From Galerina marginata (taxonomy: Eukaryota > Basidiomycota > Agaricomycetes > Agaricales > Galerinaceae), in the NCBI GenBank assembly GCA_023014335.1, contig JAECYW010000004.1, positions 1,116,001-1,180,000 on the forward strand: DNA of 64,000 nt, given 5' to 3'. The position numbers were made by a program, and so were the translations under genes. Positions 1 to 13,200 of this stretch are shown here, in pieces; position 1 is the stretch's first letter; each line of letters opens with the position of its first letter. The notes under the pieces were generated by a model. That model saw nothing but the letters and a program-made list of their open reading frames with translations, did not search any database and was not told the DNA's origin.

Positions 1-3000
1 TCTGAAACTAGGTAGTAGCACTTAAATTGAAAATGTTCTACGTTTATGGCGACTTCTTTCGACATATAACCTACCTACTTACCTTATGTATTAGATCGGC
101 TCTTCACCCAGGGGCAACTGCCTGCTTGACCATCCCGCATTTGACTACAGGCTCGAATTTCATTCACCATTCGCCGAACAACACGCGACTGGCAGATTAA
201 GCACAACAGTCTCAACCCTTCGGTTGCCGTTATCATTTGCCAGTAGGTAGGGAGACCCGAGCGGCGATGAAACCAGCAGGGCCGCAATGGTGCACTGCCT
301 CATGACCGCTGGAAGAGTTTAAGGGATCGGCCCAGTAGCCAGAGGCAAGTAAACGTGCCCATACGCTTTTCAATTTTCTCGTCATCCATACTGCAGGAAC
401 ACTAGCTTTCTAGTAGCGAATAAAGAACCTCCAGGTCGTCGACTCGATCCGAACAATAGATATGTATTTTGCCCTCCCGCTTTCACATTCCAACTCCCGG
501 AATGATGGTTTTAAAAGAAAACTAGTGTCCAACAGGTGAAGAACGACATAGGAGTGAATTAGTATATTCCAGCTTCGAACGTCCGTATTCGCTCCACTTT
601 TCCTTCCTTTACAGATCCTAACTAAATTAGCATTTACAGGACTGTACTATGTTTGCATTTGATGCAGGTCCATTGTTGTCCGCCAGGCCTCTCTCTGCCT
701 ATGTCTTATCTTGAATGGCTGCTTAAACCATGTCATCGACGTGTATCTGCTTCCGCGAGATCCCTGCGATGGCCGCAGAGATCGCAATTTTCAACTCCTC
801 AAAATATCATCAATCTCGAATCTGAGTTCGTCCAGTTCCTGCCGGCCAGGACTCAGGGATCATCCATTGTTTGTCACCAACAATACATCTAGCCTTTTGT
901 CGCCATCGCAGACCGCTGCATCGTCCGGGACACCACGCAGCTCAGGACCTGACCACCTTCACTCGATCAACTCAATCGACATAGATGATATAGCAGAAGT
1001 CATCCGTCAGTGTTGTCATTCGCATGGTCTGCGTCACGAGAAACAACAATGCCGACACCCGAACCAGTTCCAATACCGTGCTATTAACCGCACTGGTCTC
1101 GTTGGTGTTTTGGAAACTGGTATTTGGGGAACCTCCTTCGAGACTCAAGAGCCGAACGTTTACAGTTCTCGTCGCAGGCGAAGATGGACACCCCAAAATT
1201 GGCGTCTTCTTTAGGCTCTATGCTAAGCCAATAGGCAGTCTTATAGGCATTGACCAGCCGGACGAGTCGAATGTCGGTGTCCGTTTCTATACCCGCACCT
1301 CAGTCCACATCTGCTGCTTCGATCCAAATGGTTAGGACATCCTACAAGTTTAGCCCGATAATCAAGTTTTCCCCCTCTGCCTCTATTACCAACGCAGCCA
1401 GTTTCACTTCCTTTCCTCGCATTGTCACCACCACCAGATCTCCTGCTGCCCTCCGTTATCGTCTAACGGTTAAGGTAGACGCCCCTCACATGCGGATTAT
1501 CTCCTTGCCCGCTTCTTCCTGGCGCAGGTACTCCGAATCATTTCGGGGTAAAACTTCTCGGCCCATACACTTCGTTTCTGTCCTTCCGTGCCTACTTCGT
1601 CTCTCATATCTTCGTCTGCCTCTTTTCATCTTGACTTCCTGCCACAGCTATATATATATTTAACCTTCTTTGACCACGAATTTGTCTTGCCCTTCTCATG
1701 GGACAACTTACTCTCTTCCTCTCCCCCCACATCGCTCTACTTGCACTAACTCTTTCTTGGAATGCAGTCCTCTTCGATCTTCAGTTTTTCCTCGGCCATC
1801 AGCTTTTGGTTCGTTCATCCGGTCTTGCGCCGCTTCCACAATTCTACATTGACTTTTTGGTCCCGTCAACCTTCTGTTCCTTCTTTATAAATTCTCTTTT
1901 TGGTCACCTTTTAAGCTCTACTTTGTGGGAACTGAAACTTTACTGCAAGAACGATACTTTACATTTTGGTCAGAACATTGTGGATAACCGTCCGCCTTCC
2001 AGCCGAATGTCAAAAGCTTACCTTGAGTGCCATGTCTCAGATCATTGCTCTGGAGCAATGAAGTTCTGTCAATGCAAGGTGTGATGCTTGACTAATAATC
2101 TGGATTTCACTGATGCGCATTCTAGGATGGATGGATGAATTATGAGTGTTTGAGAGTCTATTGCTAAGATCATTGCATTCCCCGACATCAAGGGCAAGGA
2201 TGTTCTTTAGAGTCGTAGACTCGCCTGTGAACTTGTTGGAGCAATGAAAATATTTATTTCTCTTCCTTGTCTGGACCTTCTGACGAGCCCTCTAGACGGC
2301 CTTGGAGGATCTATTCTCAAACCTATTCCTGAAATTGCTGCCGACCTAGCGACAAGGACTGCAGCATTTTCCAGACGGGTGCAGAATTCTCATTGACATC
2401 GTCAAATCAAGGTAATACACCTGCTTCTCCTGTCCAAATGCTGCTGACCAGCGTTTATCAGTGGTGTTCAAGTGTCCTTTGGGAGTGCGCCTCCTCATCC
2501 ATTTCCATCCTCAGTTTGGATAACAAGCACGCTCCTAAGATCAGTGTTGACGCACTAGCGAGACTGTCAAGGAGGGCATGGTAAGTAAATCATGTTATAT
2601 GTTGGTCTGAATGCGGCTGACAATTGCTGAAGCTCGACTCTTAAGATGACGTTGTATTCCTCAGATCATCGTAAAGCCGCGGCCGACTCATTAACATCAG
2701 ACTCTCAGAGCATGGTACCGGACCCTTAATTCTGGCTTGAACAACTCTCATGTAAATTTTCTAGACGAAGATGTCTTTGTCCTCAGTGACAGCCCTAGAC
2801 CACTTGATATTAGGACGATCTGCGGGCCCGTTCCCGTGATGAGTTCCGTCTCGCTCACTGGCAGCACCCTGTGAGGCTAGTTCTTCATTGATCGAGCGCT
2901 GCCTGGTTAAAACCCCTGAAACTGCAGAGACAGCCGAAGAGAGTTTCAAGGACCGAGAGATGTAAGTGTTAGTCATTGCGTTCATCCTTGCGCCGAACTT

Positions 3001-4890
3001 ACTTTACCATCTCGTCTAGATATGAATATCCGGTTAAAGGACAAATTTTCGGCAGCAACCTCCTTCACCTACTTCATCTGCAGAATTTGTAAACCACAAT
3101 TCGTGACTGCCGACAATTCGAAAACCGATAATCTTGTAAATCGCTCGTCCGGTTTTCGTGACTTAGAAGGCGTTGTTTCTCCCCAGTAAATCGCTAGCAG
3201 AGCCTTCCAACCCATGGTCCACCATAAAGCATATATCCTGCACAATCTTCTTCGCGCTGTAATGGGGTTATGCAGGGTAGGCTGCTACAGAGACACCTTG
3301 GAAGCTGAGAGACGCCCATCAGCAATGGCTACAAGGTGTTAACTCCGCCCTTTTCATTGATATTTCTAGCCAATCGATTCAACGCAAATTGATTACCTCC
3401 TTGCTCTCGCATTCTCCGGATGTCTGGCTGGTCTATCGATTCCGGAGGATCTTGCAAACATACGGCTTCAAATTCTGTGCTGGCGCTGGCTACGGAAAGA
3501 ACTCTAATTTTGGAAACCCTCGCGGTCTTCTATGGTCTTAGAAAAGTTATTCTCGTTGTCAGCCCAAAAGCGCTCGACCGTAATTAGGTTGGTGATTGGT
3601 TATGCTGTCTAATGCTATTGCTGACCTTGTGGAAAAACACGCTTTTCAAAATCGCAGTCGAGATCAGGAAGACTTCTGAAATCCTATCCGTTTCGTCTCC
3701 ATTTAGTCACAGTATATGTCTTCAATGCTCAGTCAGCACTACCATTTTCCCCTTCTTTTTCGTTGTCTTCCAATCTTGGACGTCATACTATTTTTTGTCG
3801 TGGTCGACATCGCTTCTCTGAGCCCTGATAGGGTGTATCGTGGTGCCCGAGCTCTATTCAGATCCGACTCACATTTGCGATTTGGACAGGCGAAACTGTA
3901 GCATGTATGTACCCCAACCGCTGACCAGCGTATGATGTAACTTTGATGTTGCATTTCTTCAGTCAGTAAGTGTTTCATAGCGTCAGTGTATTTAGACCAA
4001 GGTCGTTGAATATCTCTTTAATCTTTGTTTTGCTTCAGCCTTCGTCGCACAATCCATTCTCGACGATTCATCGGAAAGGTTTTGGTGTCGTTGGGGTTGG
4101 TCTATCAGGCCTAGCAGCTCAAGTCTGGCCAGGCTCGGATATCATTTCGAGCAGCCGCGGTCAGGCCAGCTCGCAGTGGTCAGGACCAAGCAAGGATGTG
4201 TTCAGTCGCCTGACCACGACAGCACAGACGCTCATGGGCTAAAAGGTCGAGGCCACTACTACATCGTTGCTGCTGTCAACGGGAATTATCTCATGGCTAT
4301 TGAAGGTGAGCCTCGATGAGAAATCCCTTAGAGGCTTATGACCGTAGCGTTGTTGTCGAATGGGGCTTTCGGGTTATTGTGGTAATTTATTTTTCCGGTG
4401 TTGGCAATTTGCTGAATGTGTCCCATTTCAGCCAGATCCGTGGATAGTTTACACCGTGTGGACCCAGATGGGGACCTCCGCAACTGGGGTTTTGTCGTTT
4501 TTGTCGACCCCGTACAATGGAGCCGACAGATTGTTATAAATAGAGATCTGCCTGGGTACTCAGTGCTAGCCGAGCACAAAGTTTGCGTTTTAAGACGCGC
4601 TATTTTGTGGAGCTTAGGTTCGATCATGATGAATGTAAGAGCGAGGTTTATTATCAGCTCAGCGCCGAGTCCAGTCTTTTGGCGGTTAAGGGGGGGGAGA
4701 AAAACACTGTCATATGGTGTTTAAATTTCAAATATTTTGTAGATCGCAAGATTTGGCGAAATTTGTTTGGCTTCAGAAGCGAATCGTGGATGCTAGGGCC
4801 ACCTTGATAAGGAAATGCAGGAACAATCAACCAACATGGGACGATTGGTCGCTTAAAAGCTTCGGTATTTCAATGTTTTTGACCCCCAGT
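1..4890. other. No assignable gene
   Basis: I see only short open stretches broken by stops on both strands, the longest about 100-170 codons (for example 711-1335 and 1698-2084, plus strand). None shows a motif I recognise, and no chain of exons with good splice sites could be built. The plus-strand stretch 1350-1900 is pyrimidine-rich. Remnants of old genes or transposons are likely but cannot be named from the sequence. Confidence 0.5.
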
Positions 4891-4913
4891 TTTTGACCTG
4901 CCACATTTGCAGC

Positions 4914-6004
4914 ATGTCGTCTGGTGCAGTAGCCATGGATGGTGATTCTTGGACCCCCTCCCCGCTGTTCATGATTGCTACCGCGCTCTCTGCGGTTGCT
5001 TACGGGGTGGTATTGTCCCTTTGTGTGTCTTGCTTCCGCACTATTTCAAGAGCCACGGAGAAGCTTTCCATTAGGAAAAAAGCGATTCTGTCTAGCTATG
5101 TCACAGCACTGGTCGTGCTGAGCACACTAGCTCTAGTTCAAGAAATATCCTCGACTATATTCAACATCTCCTTCCTGCCGACGACGTTCTTACTTTCATC
5201 TCGCGGCCAGTCATCGTCCTGGATTCTTCCATTCACGGTTTGGGGAACAGACGGGTTCAAGGTGCGCCTGGTTAGAATTCCCCTAATTTACCACAGTTCA
5301 AGATAGTTAACGACAGATGTGGCGCTGCGGTACTTTGTATTCTCGATACGTGCCACGGCTACCTTTTTTATTATCGGTCATTCTTTTTGTGTTTCTTGGC
5401 CTGATGTCACTTGGTATGTCTATGTTAACCTACTAATTTTCTCAACTAATCCGGAGCCAAGTTTCAGGAATTCTTTTGCTTGTGTCGCCATTTATCCCGC
5501 AGCGAGCCGAGGCACTTGGGTTCACGGCAACACCTATCTTTATGGTGACTCTCTCTGCAATATCCAACTTCTTCCTATCATTATTCATCACTGTCCCAAC
5601 ACTTGTTCATCAAAAAGCCATTCAGAAAGTGCTTGGTCATTCTCATGGGAGACCATACACTGAAATTATCATTATGGGTATCGGATCCTGCGCATTGGTC
5701 GTGATTCCAACGGTGTCGTACATCATCCTTTTCTCCACAGAATCTAAAGGGTCTGTAGTCCCGTTACTCAGCCTTCCTCATCTGTCTGTAAGTAACCTCA
5801 GCTGGTCAGGTTTTTGTATTGCTGAAATTTGAACAGATCATTTCACCCCTGCTTATTATCAATCATGTAGTCGACGGCAGAAACATGAGAACTGTGGACC
5901 CAACCAGCATAGTACACCGAGAATTGGGTAGCATCCGAGCAAATGACGACTTCAGTAGCCCGATTCAGCTCTCGATGACGCAAATTAGTACTCACTTTGA
6001 CTGA
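4914..6004 (+). CDS. Multi-pass membrane protein, basidiomycete family
   Basis: Function unknown. Four exons join in phase: 4914-5261, 5317-5413, 5468-5787 and 5837-6004; introns of 49-55 bases all have GT-AG ends. The predicted protein is about 310 residues. I chose the ATG at 4914 because the longer open frame upstream has only a TTG. Hydrophobic segments lie at about residues 18-41, 57-80, 128-160, 168-195, 210-232 and 240-262, followed by a polar C-terminal tail of about 45 residues, so six or seven membrane spans are likely. Size and layout match the many short-intron 6-7 TM proteins of unknown role in mushroom genomes, some thought to be receptor-like. No frameshift was seen, so the gene appears intact although its neighbours are relics. 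Confidence 0.75.
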
Positions 6005-6680
6005 AATGTTGTTATTATTTGTCTTATAACTCACATAAAAGTAACGGTTCCAAGTACTGGCATATATGCTTCCGTTGTCATCTTTCTTGAAGGAAATTTC
6101 GTGTAACGTGCGGGCTGTGTCTGGACTTACTGACTCCTCAAGGATCAGCGAGGGTTTCATATCGGTAGAAAATCCGTGGTTTTGAATAGAGCTATGACAT
6201 GCCTGGTGAAACTCAAATCCATGAATTCATAGAAATCTTTTGCGCTCCTACAAATGACGTTGACTGGGATCGTGTATTTTGCAACGAGGAACTAGACGAA
6301 CGACAATGCCGTAGGGGTTCACGCTGAAGACAACTGTGACTTATTCCGGCCATTCTTTGTCGTACAGGTGTTAGCTTCAAGCTCCGTGTTCAAAAGAATT
6401 TAGCATGACTAAATTACAGGCTTTCCATTCGAGTAGGTTTTTTTGACCATTTTTCGGCGATGACTGAGTCCATATAATCTCGCGTTTATCTTATCGCCTA
6501 GATATTCTATGTATCTCCTTCGTTGAAGGCACCCTCCGCTATGCAACCGCATATAAAGCCCAGTAAAAATGTCTCGTTGTATTGGGACAACCCAGTATAA
6601 TAAAGGGATGCACCATTTTATCATGAACCCTTGCAGTAAGCAGAGGAAATCCTACCCTGAGAGTTCCTGTCTCGAATCGC
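6005..6680. other. Intergenic, no gene seen
   Basis: About 675 bases between the membrane protein gene and the DUF6589-like relic. Only short frames occur and none is recognisable. Confidence 0.5.
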
Positions 6681-6683
6681 AAA

Positions 6684-7870
6684 TTGCCCCAAAGTAACGA
6701 AGAAAAGGTTGTAACCATTCTTGATGCTCTGGCAAAATTTCGATGGACTGTCGCCAAATTCCTTGTCGAGCTTATCGATTGTTCTGAGGGAGCAGGAGAC
6801 ACACAGGTGGGTCAGGCTATGACCTCTATGCTAAACGGAACTGCGAAACCAAACATGGCAGCCGTGCTTGATGTTATTTTCCAGACTGACACTGTTGATT
6901 TTAGAAAGAAAGACACGACAGCCAAAGCAGGTTCAAACATGTTCGATATCGCACATGAAGACTTCGCAATGACGACGGGCAGTAAGAATAGCTGCGGAGG
7001 TGGTCAATGACGAAGTCGAAGACATGATGAAGGAAAAGACAAGACTGCACCTTCGGGCACACGTAAAAGAGGGAAGTCGCCACGAGTCAAACCGAATATC
7101 CTGGGAGGCCATTCAACACTTCTTGTTTAATTCATACACGAACAAGGAGTTTTTGAGTAAAGTGGGAGGGAGACTTGAAATGACTATTCGAGCGCGTCGA
7201 CCACAACATTTAGTGAGCGTCAATCAGTGGATTACTCACCTGGCGAACAGTTGTCCCTGGCCGCCCACATGGGAATAACCGTTGGGCGTTCCGGTCGAGC
7301 AAACCTGTTCCAGATATGCCGACGAACCTGGATGTTCACCACCTAGGCAGCTCATACCAATTCCCGGGTCGATAGTCGTATTAGGCTCTGCATGGCACAG
7401 TCCACAGTCCACGATGCATTGAAGGAGATGGCCAAACAAAAGCAGCTCGACCTTCAACACGCTATTGAAACAGGCAAACATTTTAATTTAGTTTTCGACA
7501 ACATACACACCTACATACATAAAATGACGAGACCGCTGCATTGGAAGAGAAAACCTCATGATTACCGGCCTGGCAGCAACGGCAATTGAAATGAAGAACT
7601 ACTCATCTGATGCGTTCAATTCAAAGGATCTTCTGGGCCGTCAAGCACGCTAAGAGCGAAAGCAATTAACGCCGGAATAATTATGGGCGACTTCGACATA
7701 CCTCACTTTAAAAATGTTGCGACAGTCCACTTTCTCCAAGCGCTGATCGACTTTGTGCCATCGCAAAAGAATGGAAGACTTAGCCAAAGTTTTACGGAAG
7801 ACACCAATTTCACCGACACGGAAGTCCAATATCACGCCACTGGCAACCAGTAGCGCTGATGAGATGCATA
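6684..7870 (+). pseudogene. DUF6589-like transposon-associated protein, decayed
   Basis: Separate plus-strand pieces follow the order expected for DUF6589 proteins of Agaricomycetes: an N-terminal helical segment (6684-7010, with ILDALAKFRWTVAKFL), a second part (7000-7278), a segment with VFDNIH (7392-7589), and a piece near 7675-7850 with FLQALIDFVPS. The parts lie in different frames and are separated by stops, so the gene is broken. The family is common in fungal repeats and is usually linked to mobile DNA; its activity is not established. It ends tail-to-tail with the RecQ-like relic on the other strand. The family call is from memory of its general pattern and needs a profile search. 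Confidence 0.45.
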
Positions 7871-9175
7871 AAAGACATCCTTGATTTCCCCAGCAAACAG
7901 AAGGCGCTGTAGTGCCCGTACAGCCCAGCCGCATCAGCTTCGAGGTATTTACAATCAGCACGAATCCTGGCAAGGGACTCCGGAATGGTTAGCAGGTGAA
8001 AGTTGGCGAGGATATGGTCTTGCGAAATTCCGTGCCAAAATGCCTGAAAAGAGAGAATTGATGCGTATGGGTCGTCCTTCGAGTTCCAGCATTCAACAGC
8101 AAAACTGTCAAGCCAGATGGCCAAGTTTGCTCGAACTTTCTGGTTAAAGGAGTCGCGGATGGAATGGCATCGACATTAGGGGTAGTAAAGACGAGAGGGA
8201 CAGCATCAGGAGGAAGAGGGCATGAAGATGGGACATTGGGTGAAAGGCATGGTTGACAGCTCCTACAAAAAGACGGCGCCTGGCCCGAGCGCGCCTAAGC
8301 AGAGAGGCTTCTCCCGGATTTCCAGAACAGGCGTTGGATGTGAAAACGGGCAAGTCTCTTCGACATGTGCTTTGACTGTTTGATACAGGTTACAGTCTAT
8401 TTCGTCGACGCGCTTGTTATCTGTGTGCTCTGCTCATGAGCTGACGTCTTCTGTGATTGCTGCACATATATCACTTTCAATGTATGTCCAACCAACCACG
8501 AATCTCCATTTCTTCGTTTCGACCTGCCCGCCCGTTTCGTTGAATGAGTCCATTATAGGTTGTCGGAAGGCCAAGATTGATGGAATCCGTAATGTTATGC
8601 AAGTTCATTCCCATCCCAACTGCTATTGATGCAACGATGACCGATGTATCATTGTCACTTTTGAACAAGTTCGATTGTTATATGCTGCTGATGTTGTAGA
8701 TGTCCACAGACGTACATGGCCGAGCCTACCTGATCCTTCAGGTTATAGAGTCACCCGAACTACGAGATCGAGACTGTGGCGTTACACGACCGCCTCGACT
8801 CCACGGCTAAAGACCCATGCAATGTCAGAAAATTGGTATTCGCCTAAATCCATGACTGAGCGGTTTGAAGATCATCCTAACGTTCGGTTGCTCAGACGAT
8901 TCCCGTATTGTGGTATTTCCCAGCCTTGAGCTTCAATTGCAAGGAACCAAAAAGGGGGACTCGTCGATTCCGAGCAGAATAAGGCTTCCTCGAAAGTTTG
9001 CATTCCGAAGAATGGCATTGACATCGGGTGAAACCAACCTTTCCGCAGAGAGGAGTACAATTTTTCATTGACGCCCGCAAATGTTTTTCAGTAAATTTCG
9101 GCCTTCTTTCGACGCCGCTTCGAGACTCTCGGCAGTCAGGGAGACACCTTTGATTCCGAAGCTAGTGATGTCTAT
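7850..9175 (-). pseudogene. RecQ-like DEAD/DEAH helicase, decayed
   Basis: Read on the minus strand from 9175 downward. A first stretch (about 9165-8960, interrupted by stops) has a segment resembling SLTAESLEAASKEG followed by IVLLSAERLVSPDVNAILRN, the spacing seen around helicase motifs Ib and II. A second stretch, 8668-8477, reads TSVIVASIAVGMGMNLHNI then GLIQRNGRAGRN, matching motifs V and VI (arginine finger QRxGRAGR). A C-terminal piece lies at 8124-7850. The P-loop motif I was not found, and stops and frame changes separate all pieces. RecQ-like genes of this type are abundant in mushroom genomes, often near repeats and chromosome ends. I regard this as a dead copy. Confidence 0.6.
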
Positions 9176-9699
9176 GGACTAAAATTTGGTAAGTTATGCG
9201 GTACATGCACACTGGATAAAGGGACTTGCATGTGCATTGCCAAATTCTATAAGCGGTGTTACAACATCAGTGACGGGTTTGGTGGGGGCTGAGGTATGTC
9301 TGGTTTCGAGTGCTTGTTCAGATGTCGGGGATGAGCGATTGTCCGCATTCAGGCAGTTCCATTTCGTGGTGAGACTGATGAACGCATTTCCTGATGACCG
9401 CTTGTCAAAGAAGATGTTCTCAAGCTTCTTCTGCAAAGGTTTGACGACTGGACGACACCGACGATGAACCAACTTCTCTCTTTCCTACCCAGCTCTTCAT
9501 CGTGTGCTCAGGAAGTTGGCGGGAGTACAACGTCCCCATATCTCAGTGCTGTAAACCTTGCGACTTCGGTTTTTCAGTGCCATGGCTCCCAGTTTATGCC
9601 TGACGCTAGGCGACGAGGCTGCTTGAAAGGATGGTATAATCGTTGTATAATCGTTGCGAATCGGAGCGAGTAGGAGGCTGCTTGATAGGATGGGATGGT

Positions 9700-9993
9700 G
9701 CAGCATCCCACTTGGGATGTAGCGCATTGGAGCAACGCTGCGAGAGTAGGCTGCATTTCTCACAGCGCGGACACGTTGCTGCAATAATACTCATACGACT
9801 GCACGGACTCGACCCAGCCACCACTAAGGTCTGGGAAATGGACGCGATTGATAAACGTTTCATTTGCTTGATATGTCCAACAGTTGCGTATTCTGGCAGG
9901 AAAGCGTACACCTGGCAGGATGCTCTAAGTTCATCCTCTTCAAAAGGGCCAGTGGACACAATAAGAATGGTAGGGATTCCTGCAAGAGTATGA
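9700..9993 (+). pseudogene. F-box-like protein fragment
   Basis: An open stretch reads LIRLHGLDPATTKVWEMDA, then DKRFICLICP and GRKAYTWQDAL. This resembles a conserved Cys-containing segment found in the C-terminal half of many Agaricomycete F-box-like proteins. No F-box and no start or end of a gene can be seen, so it is at best a fragment. The assignment rests on a single short segment. Confidence 0.3.
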
Positions 9994-10204
9994 GACTAGC
10001 ATTCAAGTTGGAATGGCCGTGGTCCCGTCCTCCTGTAAAATTTCACGAATAATAGTGCGACCTTCGAGGGAGGTCCACGAGAATGGTGTGGACACGACCA
10101 CCATAAATTAGCACAAACCGAGGGACGTAGAATACGGAAAGGATGCTGGCGGAGACTGTAAGGACCAAGCCTTTCCAGAATGACTAATACATTCCTCATC
10201 GACC

Positions 10205-13200
10205 CCAACGATTGAAAAAAACTGCAGGTAAACAGGTAGGATTATGAGCAAACTCATTCCTATGCACGAAATCACACAATTTAGCGCAGCTCCTCCAAAT
10301 CTCAATGTGTATTCACGAACTTGGGCATTGAAGAAACATCAATACATTTGCTAACCCGGCCGGGGGTCAAAAAAAGTCCAGGTGAATATGTTTGAGGAAT
10401 ATCAAGAGGTAGGACTATGAGCAAACCCACTCCTATGCACAAAATCACATAATTTAGCGCAGTTCCTCCAAATATTAACGTGAATTCACGAACCTGGGCA
10501 TTCAAAGAACCTCAATACATTTGCTAATCACCCCGGGGGTCAAAAAAACTCCAGGTGAATAGGGTTGATTCGAGGAATATCAGCTAACACACTCCTGCGC
10601 ACGAAATCACATAATTTAACGCAGCTCCTCCAAATCTTAACGTGAATTCACGAACCTGGGCCTTCCAGAACCCTCAATCCATTCGTTAACCAGCCCGAGT
10701 GTCAAAAAAACTCCAGATTCATAGGTTTGATTTGAGGAATATCAGAAACCACACTCCTGTGCACGAAATCACATAATTTAGCACAGCTCCTCCAAATCTT
10801 AACGTGAATTCACGAACCTGGGCATTCGAGAAACCCCAATCCATTCGTTAACCAGCCCGAGTGTCAAAAAAACTCCAGGTTCATAGGTTTGATTTGAGGA
10901 ATATCAGCAGCCACGCTCCTATGTACGAAATCACATAATTTAGCGCAGTTCTTCCAAAGCTCAACGTAACACGAACCTCAGCATTCAAGAAACACCAATA
11001 CATTTACTGACCACTCCGGGGGTCAAAAAAACTCCAGGTTCATAGGTTTGATTTGAGGAATATCAGCTAACACACTCCTGCGCACGAAATCACATAATTT
11101 AACGCAGCTCCTCCAAATCTTAACGTGAATTCACGAACCTGGGCATTCGAGAAACACCAATATATTTGCTAACCACTCCGGGGGGTCAAAAAAAACTCCA
11201 GGTTCATAGGTTTTATTTGAGGAATATCAGCTAACACACTCCTGCGCACGAAATCACATAATTTAGCGCAGCTCCTCCAAATCTCAACATGAATTCATGA
11301 ACCTGAGCATTCGAGAAACCCCAATACATTTGCTAACCACTCCGGGGGTCAAAAAAACTCCAGGTTCATAGGTTTGATTTGAGGGATATCAGCAACCACG
11401 CTCCTATGTACGAAATCACATAATTTAGCGCAGCCCCTTCAAAGCTCAACGTAACACGAACCTGGGCATTCGAGAAACACCAATACATTTGCTAACCACT
11501 CCGGGGGTCAAAAAAACTCCAGGTTCATAGGTTTGATTTGAGGAATATCAGCAACCACGCTCCTATGTACGAAATCACATAATTTAGCGCAGTTCTTCCA
11601 AAGCTCAACGTAACACGAACCTGAGCATTCAAGAACCACCAATACATTTACTGACCACTCCGGGGGTCAAAAAAACTCCAGGTTCATAGGTTTGATTTGA
11701 GGAATATCAGCTAACACACTCCTGCGCACGAAATCACATAATTTAGCGCAGCTCCTCCAAATCTCAACATGAATTCATGAACCTGGGCACTCGAGAAACC
11801 CCAATACATTTACTGACCACTCCGGGGGTCAAAAAAACTCCAGGTTCATAGGTTTGATTTGAGGAATATCAGCAACCACGCTCCTATGTACGAAATCACA
11901 TAATTTAGCGCAGTTCTTCCAAAGCTCAACGTAACACGAACCTGAGCATTCAAGAACCACCAATACATTTACTGACCACTCCGGGGGTCAAAAAAACTCC
12001 AGGTTCATAGGTTTGATTTGAGGAATATCAGCAACCACGCTCCTGCGCACGAAATCACATAATTTAGCGCAGCTCCTCCAAAGTTCAACGTGAATTCACG
12101 AACCTTGGCATTCGAGAAACCCCAATACATTCGTTAACCAGCCCGAGTGTCAAAAAAACTCCAGGTTCATAGGTTTGATTTGAGGAATATCAGCAACCAC
12201 GCTCCTATGTACGAAATCACATAATTTAGCGCAGTTCTTCCAAAGCTCAACGTAACACGAACCTGAGCATTCAAGAACCACCAATACATTTACTGACCAC
12301 TCCGGGGGTCAAAAAAACTCCAGGTTCATAGGTTTGATTTGAAGGATATCAGCAACCACGCTCCTATGTACGAAATCACATAATTTAGCGCAGCTCCTCC
12401 AAAGCTCAACGTGAATTCACGAACCTTGGCATTCGAGAAACCCCAATACATTCGTTAACCAGCCCGAGTGTCAAAAAAACTCCAGGTTCATAGGTTTGAT
12501 TTGAGGAATATCAGCAACCACGCTCCTATGTACGAAATCACATAATTTAGCGCAGTTCTTCCAAAGCTCAACGTAACACGAACCTGAGCATTCAAGAACC
12601 ACCAATACATTTACTGACCACTCCGGGGGTCAAAAAAACTCCAGGTTCATAGGTTTGATTTGAGGAATATCAGCTAACACACTCCTGCGCACGAAATCAC
12701 ATAATTTAGCGCAGCTCCTCCAAATCTCAACATGAATTCATGAACCTGGGCACTCGAGAAACCCCAATACATTCGTTAATCAGCCCGAGTGTCAAAAAAA
12801 CTCCAGGTTCATAGGTTTGATTTGAGGAATATCAGCAACCACGCTCCTATGTACGAAATCACATAATTTAGCGCAGTTCTTCCAAAGCTCAACGTAACAC
12901 GAACCTGAGCATTCAAGAACCACCAATACATTTACTGACCACTCCGGGGGTCAAAAAAACTCCAGGTTCATAGGTTTGATTTGAGGAATATCAGCTAACA
13001 CACTCCTGCGCACGAAATCACATAATTTAGCGCAGCTCCTCCAAATCTCAACATGAATTCATGAACCTGGGCACTCGAGAAACCCCAATACATTTACTGA
13101 CCACTCCGGGGGTCAAAAAAACTCCAGGTTCATAGGTTTGATTTGAGGAATATCAGCAACCACGCTCCTATGTACGAAATCACATAATTTAGCGCAGCTC

